Shown: in pieces, positions 6,976-10,361 of the stretch
Layout: each line of letters begins with the position of its first letter
How positions within the stretch are numbered: position 1 is the first letter of the stretch
Origin: DATDCV01 sp036524155
GTDB taxonomy: Bacteria > Verrucomicrobiota > Verrucomicrobiia > Limisphaerales > UBA8199
Direction: 5' to 3'
Length of the DNA: 10,361 nucleotides
NCBI GenBank assembly: GCA_036524155.1
Contig: DATDCV010000334.1
Span: 1 to 10,361 of the forward strand
Notes under the pieces: model-generated
Databases searched by the model: none
Seen by the model: only the letters and a program-made list of their open reading frames with translations
Told to the model about the DNA's origin: nothing
Program-made: the position numbers and the translations under genes

Positions 6976-8268
6976 GTGGCCAGACCCGCCAACATCACCC
7001 TCTGCAGTTTCTGTGGCAAATCCCACGCGGAGGTGAGAAAGCTCATCGCGGGTCCCGGCGTTTATATATGCGACAGTTGCGTCCTGCTCTGCAAGCAGGT
7101 GCTCGACAAAGAGTTCTCCGCTCAGGCGCGCAAGCAAAAACCAAAGGTCAGTGTCCCCAAACCGGCCGAAATCAAGCGGCAACTCGACCTCCAATGCGTC
7201 GGCCAGGAACACGCCAAAAAGACCCTCGCCGTCGCCGTCCACAATCATTACAAACGCATCCTGCAGGAACCCGCCACGCCGCCGGAGGATGACGCCGCTC
7301 CCGCGCCGCCGGGCCCTCACGCCGACGTTGAGATCGAGAAGAGCAATATCCTGATGATCGGGCCAACCGGCTCCGGCAAGACGCTCCTGGCCCGCTCGCT
7401 CGCGCAGATCCTCGATGTGCCGTTTGCCATCGCGGACGCTACCACACTCACTGAAGCCGGGTATGTCGGCGAGGACGTCGAAAACATCGTCTTGCGCCTG
7501 CTCCAGAATGCCGAGTTCGATGTCAAACGCGCCCAGCGCGGAATCGTCTACATCGATGAGATCGACAAAATCGCCCGGAAAACCGAGAACGTCTCGATCA
7601 CGCGCGACGTGTCGGGCGAGGGCGTACAGCAGGCCCTGCTCAAAATCCTCGAAGGCACCGTCTGCAACGTCCCGCCCCAGGGCGGCCGCAAGCATCCCCA
7701 GCAGGAATACATCCGCGTGGACACCGCCGACATCCTTTTCATCTGCGGCGGCGCGTTCGTCGGCATCGAACGCATCATCCAGCGGCGGCTGGGCAAGCAC
7801 GTCATGGGGTTCCGGTCCGCCGGGGAGGAAGCGAAAATCTCGTCCATCAGCCGCCAGGAAACTCTCCAGTTCGTCGAGCCGGAAGACTTGCTCGGGTTCG
7901 GTTTCATCCCCGAGTTCATCGGCCGCCTGCCCATGGTGACCGTCCTCTCCGAACTGAGCCAGTCGCAACTTGTCTCGATCCTGACGGACACAAAAAACGC
8001 GCTCACAAAGCAATACGCCAAGCTGCTGGCCATGGAAGGCGTTGAACTCGAGTTCACCAACGACGCCCTCAACGAATTGGCCGTTCAGGCGATCAAAAAG
8101 GGCACTGGCGCTCGCGCTCTCCGGAGCCTCCTCGAGAGATTGATGCTCGACCTGATGTACGATGTCCCAGGCAGCGACGACATTCTCGAAGCAACCATCA
8201 CCAAAGAAGTCGTCACCGGCGCCAGCAAACCGTTAATCCGCCGCAAGCAAGGCCGCGCCGCGGCCTAG
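6976..8268 (+). CDS. clpX: ATP-dependent Clp protease ATP-binding subunit ClpX
   Basis: A 430-residue AAA+ unfoldase that recognises tagged substrates, unfolds them and threads them into ClpP. The N-terminal zinc-binding domain has four cysteines (10, 13, 32 and 35) in LCSFCGK and ICDSC. The AAA+ module shows Walker A GPTGSGKT (129-136), pore-1 loop GYVG (162-165), Walker B VYIDEIDK with Asp194 and Glu195, the pore-2 RKH in GGRKHPQQE, and sensor-2 GARALRS. The ClpP-docking tripeptide, IGF in E. coli, reads MGF here (277-279). A GTG start at 6976 is chosen because GGAAGA precedes it; a TTG at 6952 would add eight residues and overlap clpP by 11 bases. The order clpP-clpX is the usual bacterial one, but tig does not precede them. 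A palindromic repeat follows the stop, and the next gene is convergent. Confidence 0.96.
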   Translation: MARPANITLCSFCGKSHAEVRKLIAGPGVYICDSCVLLCKQVLDKEFSAQARKQKPKVSVPKPAEIKRQLDLQCVGQEHAKKTLAVAVHNHYKRILQEPATPPEDDAAPAPPGPHADVEIEKSNILMIGPTGSGKTLLARSLAQILDVPFAIADATTLTEAGYVGEDVENIVLRLLQNAEFDVKRAQRGIVYIDEIDKIARKTENVSITRDVSGEGVQQALLKILEGTVCNVPPQGGRKHPQQEYIRVDTADILFICGGAFVGIERIIQRRLGKHVMGFRSAGEEAKISSISRQETLQFVEPEDLLGFGFIPEFIGRLPMVTVLSELSQSQLVSILTDTKNALTKQYAKLLAMEGVELEFTNDALNELAVQAIKKGTGARALRSLLERLMLDLMYDVPGSDDILEATITKEVVTGASKPLIRRKQGRAAA

Positions 8269-8284
8269 CCGTCTCCCTTCGCAG

Positions 8285-8303
8285 CGCAGGCTTCTTGCCT
8301 GTC
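8285..8303 (+). repeat. Palindromic repeat, copy C (after clpX)
   Basis: CGCAGGC (8285-8291), loop TTCTT and GCCTGTC (8297-8303) repeat the 7-5-7 layout of the copies inside rsmA and the aminotransferase gene. Here only 5 bp (CAGGC/GCCTG) plus a G-U pair form the stem. It fills most of the 42-base gap between the clpX stop and the convergent MarR-gene stop. It could slow transcription there, but no T-run follows on either strand. Confidence 0.55.
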
Positions 8304-8310
8304 CTTGAGT

Positions 8311-8883
8311 TCAAAGCAGGCTCACGGGCAACTCCTGGTCAGCAGGTTCAGCTTCGTGTTTCGGTGGCTTCGGCTGCCTGGCCTCTGCTTCACGCCGTGA
8401 GCCGTCATCCGTCACAGGCGCTCCGCCCAAAACGTCGCGCAGCCGGCGAATCAATTGACACGCCGCTGCAAGCTCCGCCGGCGACGTCGTCGCCAGCACC
8501 GCATCCACGATCTCCGCCTCGCGGGCCGCGCCGCTTTCCAGCATCGCCGCGCCGCTCTCCGTGATGAAAACAAGGTCGGACCGTTTGTGGGCAGGATTCC
8601 CGGCTAAACCGACCCACCCCTCCTGCTCGAGCCGGTTAATGATCGTTTGGATATTCTGCCTCGAAGTTCCACGCGCGCGGGCCAGAGCCGGAACGGCCAT
8701 CTGGCCCCGGCGTTGCAGGATTTGCAGCACGGCACGCGTCGCGGGCGGCACGTCGCCGGACTGGATCGGGCCTGCGCGCCATTTCAACAGAGCGGCCAGC
8801 GCATTGATCTCCGCCAGCAATTCCTCGAGTCGTTCTCGGGCGGGAGAAGCATTATCCGCGTTGGCCTCAGGCGACGCCATCAT
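8311..8883 (-). CDS. MarR-family winged-helix transcriptional regulator
   Basis: A 190-residue protein with the MarR architecture. It has an N-terminal dimerisation helix (ARERLEELLAEINALAALLKW, 15-35), a helix-turn-helix whose recognition helix is SRQNIQTIINRLEQ (74-87), and a beta wing (NPAHKRSDLVFITESG, 96-111). These proteins usually bind palindromic operators as dimers and respond to small ligands or oxidants. The ligand cannot be inferred, and the only Cys is in the C-terminal dimerisation region (ACQLIRRL). The last ~35 residues are rich in Glu, Pro and Lys and look disordered. Tandem ATGs at 8883 and 8880 and a GTG at 8892 are possible starts; none has a strong ribosome site. It lies 48 bases downstream of leuB on the same strand, so co-transcription is plausible. 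Its 3' end abuts repeat copy C. Confidence 0.8.
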   Translation of the reverse strand: MMASPEANADNASPARERLEELLAEINALAALLKWRAGPIQSGDVPPATRAVLQILQRRGQMAVPALARARGTSRQNIQTIINRLEQEGWVGLAGNPAHKRSDLVFITESGAAMLESGAAREAEIVDAVLATTSPAELAAACQLIRRLRDVLGGAPVTDDGSRREAEARQPKPPKHEAEPADQELPVSLL

Positions 8884-8931
8884 AACCGCCACGACATTGC
8901 CTGAGCCGACACCCCCGTGCCAGCTTGTTTT

Positions 8932-9990
8932 CTAAAGGGTCGCCGCCACCAGGTCGCCGATTTGCGTCGTGCTGTAACCCATCTTCCCGGCGGCCAGGCT
9001 CTTCACTTTTTCACGCACCACCTTGATCACCGCTGTTTCAATTGCCTGCGCGGCGGCGCTTTCCCCAAGAAAATCGAGCAGCATCTGCCCGGCGCAGATG
9101 GCCGCGAGCGGGTTAATAACCCCCTGGCCGGTGTATTTGGGCGCGCTCCCGCCGATGGGTTCGAACATGCTGGTGCCCTGCGGGTTGATGTTGCCGCCTG
9201 CCGCGATGCCCATGCCGCCCTGCACCATCGCGCCCAGGTCAGTGATGATGTCCCCAAACATGTTGTCCGTTACGATCACGTCGAACCACTCGGGGTTCTT
9301 CACAAACCACATCGTCGTGGCGTCCACGTGCGCGTAGTCGCGCTTGATATCCTTATAATCCTTCTCGCCGATTTCGTTGAACGCCCGCTCCCAGAGGTCG
9401 AACGCATAGGTCAGCACGTTGGTTTTGCCGCAAAGCATCAGCTTCTTGTGCTTGTTACGCTTGCGCGTGTAATCGAAGGCAAAACGCAAACACCGCTCCA
9501 CCCCCCGGCGTGTGTTGACGCTTTCCTGCAACGCGACCTCGTTAGGCGTTCCCTTGAAAACAAATCCGCCGGCGCCCGTATAAAGCCCTTCGTTGTTCTC
9601 CCGGACGACGACAAAATCGATGTGCTCGGGTTTCTTGTCTTTGAGCGGGCAAAAACGCTCGTCGTACAGTTTCACCGGCCGCAGATTGATATATTGCTCC
9701 AGCTCAAACCGCGTGCGCAGCAGGATGCCCTTTTCAAGAATCCCCGGTTTCACATCGGGATGTCCGATCGCCCCGAGCAGAATCGCCGGGAACTTCCGGA
9801 GCTCCGCCAGCACGCTGTCCGGCAGAATCTCTCCCGTCTTTAGATACCGGTCGCCGCCGATGTCGTAATGGGTGTAATTCAGCTTCAGGCCAAACTTCTT
9901 CGAGGCGACCTCGAGAACTTTGACTGCTTCGCGAACCACTTCCGGTCCGGTGCCGTCTCCGCCGATGACTGCAATATTGTAAGTATTCAT
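8932..9990 (-). CDS. leuB: 3-isopropylmalate dehydrogenase (isocitrate/isopropylmalate dehydrogenase family)
   Basis: A 352-residue beta-decarboxylating dehydrogenase that oxidises 3-isopropylmalate to 2-oxoisocaproate in leucine synthesis, in the cytoplasm, with a divalent metal. The expected active-site residues are visible: Arg94 and Arg104 (RTRFELEQYINLRP), Arg130 (RENNEGLYTGAGG), Lys189 (GKTNVL), and the metal/substrate aspartates Asp223 (HVDATTMWFV), Asp242 and Asp246 (TDNMFGDIITD). RENNEG and GGFVFKGTPNEVALQ place it with actinobacterial/verrucomicrobial LeuB-like enzymes rather than the E. coli RELTGG type. The cofactor loop reads GGSAPKYTGQ, with Lys285-Tyr286 where NAD-dependent IPMDH has Asp-Ile. 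A tartrate/malate-type dehydrogenase cannot be fully excluded, and no other leu genes are in view. ATG at 9990; a strong hairpin lies only 10 bases upstream. Confidence 0.85.
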   Translation of the reverse strand: MNTYNIAVIGGDGTGPEVVREAVKVLEVASKKFGLKLNYTHYDIGGDRYLKTGEILPDSVLAELRKFPAILLGAIGHPDVKPGILEKGILLRTRFELEQYINLRPVKLYDERFCPLKDKKPEHIDFVVVRENNEGLYTGAGGFVFKGTPNEVALQESVNTRRGVERCLRFAFDYTRKRNKHKKLMLCGKTNVLTYAFDLWERAFNEIGEKDYKDIKRDYAHVDATTMWFVKNPEWFDVIVTDNMFGDIITDLGAMVQGGMGIAAGGNINPQGTSMFEPIGGSAPKYTGQGVINPLAAICAGQMLLDFLGESAAAQAIETAVIKVVREKVKSLAAGKMGYSTTQIGDLVAATL

Positions 9991-10000
9991 TCAAAGTTCA

Positions 10001-10021
10001 CTGTCCCGCCCGCCGGGACAG
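10001..10021. repeat. Perfect hairpin in the leuB leader
   Basis: CTGTCCCG (10001-10008) and CGGGACAG (10014-10021) pair perfectly over 8 bp around the loop CCCGC. On the leuB strand it ends 10 bases before the ATG and covers the place where a ribosome site would be expected. It may be another palindromic-repeat copy (it shares GGGACAG and a 5-base loop with that family), or a structure affecting leuB translation. Confidence 0.5.
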
Positions 10022-10029
10022 GGTCGGAA

Positions 10030-10057
10030 ATCCTAATGCTTTGTCCGGAACGCGCAA
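10030..10057 (-). promoter_or_regulatory. Weak candidate promoter for leuB
   Basis: On the - strand TTGCGC (10052-10057, 3/6) is followed after 16 bases by TAGGAT (10030-10035, 4/6). A transcript from here would begin next to the leader hairpin. The match is poor; it is listed because leuB needs a promoter in this gap and I found none better. Confidence 0.2.
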
Positions 10058-10120
10058 CGCGAATCTTCTCGTAAAACGCGCCCCCTGATCTTTAGCGAGC
10101 ACCGCGGTGGACGCGCACCG

Positions 10121-10164
10121 CGCTGCGCGCCCCACGATCACCTCGCCTGCTCCGGCGCGCAGCG
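10121..10164. repeat. 11-bp inverted repeat with a 22-base loop
   Basis: CGCTGCGCGCC (10121-10131) and GGCGCGCAGCG (10154-10164) are perfect inverted copies. From memory, GC-rich repeats built around GCGCGC/AGCGG are common between verrucomicrobial genes, so this may be one copy of a dispersed family. No T-run follows on either strand, so a terminator is not favoured. Confidence 0.5.
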
Positions 10165-10313
10165 GAGTGCCCGGCCGGGATTACCGCTGGACAGGGCGCA
10201 CGATTTTCGCCTTGCCGAGCACCGGCGGGATCCCGCACAAATCACCGTGCGCCTGAAACCTGGATTCTTTCGGCGTGGGTAGACCGGAATCGTCAAGATC
10301 GTTGCGGAGAGGT

Positions 10314-10322
10314 TGGTATAAT
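10314..10322 (+). promoter_or_regulatory. Extended -10 promoter reading out of the window
   Basis: TGG precedes a perfect TATAAT (10317-10322), forming a consensus extended -10 element (TGnTATAAT). The best -35 is TCAAGA (10293-10298), only 3/6 at 18 bases, which is tolerable for extended -10 promoters. It points to the right, away from leuB, so its gene would lie beyond position 10361. Confidence 0.5.
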
Positions 10323-10361
10323 GTTTTCTGACGTGAGCTTTTGCGCCGGGTACTGTCCAAC

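Larger units (their letters stand above)
10022..10361. other. Non-coding GC-rich region right of leuB
   Basis: Together with the leader hairpin this is about 370 bases without a convincing gene on either strand. It holds a 10-bp palindrome CACCGCGGTG (10100-10109), an 11-bp inverted repeat (10121-10164), a 12-bp palindrome GCGGGATCCCGC (10225-10236) and, at the far right, an outward-facing promoter. The dense inverted symmetry suggests repeat debris or a divergent control region between leuB and an unseen gene to the right. Confidence 0.5.

Noticed and set aside
6940..8013. Long - strand open frame (357 codons) opposite clpX
   Set aside because: It mirrors clpX codons; its Asp/Gly/Glu-rich composition is typical of an antisense shadow.
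8285..8303. Intrinsic terminator of clpX
   Set aside because: The stem is only 5 bp plus a wobble and no T-run follows on either strand; it fits the repeat family better.
8917..9843. Long + strand open frame (308 codons) opposite leuB
   Set aside because: It is antisense to conserved leuB active-site motifs and resembles no protein family.

Overview
The window looks like chromosomal DNA from a GC-rich member of the Verrucomicrobiota, probably near Pedosphaera/Limisphaerales. This is an inference from memory of protein style, not a search. The evidence is a secreted Ig/LamG protein with a C-terminal module ending in FYRARP, a leuB of the GGSAPKYTGQ type, and short dispersed repeats of kinds I associate with these genomes.

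Layout. Positions 1-138 hold the 3' end of a small Cys/His protein on the + strand. It converges, across a hairpin terminator candidate at 177-205, on a 1000-residue secreted multidomain protein on the - strand (234-3236). A + strand block follows: a class-III PLP aminotransferase (3438-4799), rsmA/ksgA (4816-5760), a Nudix hydrolase overlapping the rsmA stop (5753-6256), clpP (6321-6962) and clpX (6976-8268). On the - strand, leuB (8932-9990) is followed 48 bases later by a MarR-type regulator (8311-8883) that converges on clpX. The last 371 bases have no convincing gene. They hold a leuB-proximal hairpin, a GC-rich inverted repeat and an outward-facing extended -10 promoter at the right edge.

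How the genes fit. clpP and clpX encode the two parts of one ATP-dependent protease and sit back to back. The aminotransferase, rsmA and Nudix gene are close enough to be co-transcribed but share no obvious pathway. leuB belongs to leucine synthesis and the MarR gene may be its transcriptional passenger.

Most notable is a family of short palindromic repeats with 7-base arms around a 5-base loop. One copy sits inside a ~121-bp element with inverted ends inserted in frame in rsmA. It adds about 40 residues without breaking the reading frame. A sister copy sits in the aminotransferase gene in the same orientation and reading frame, so both are translated as GQAS followed by variable residues. 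A third lies just after clpX. A separate 10-base tandem repeat overlaps the putative GTG start of the aminotransferase gene. The coding repeats resemble in behaviour the Rickettsia palindromic elements and are the best candidate here for something under-described.
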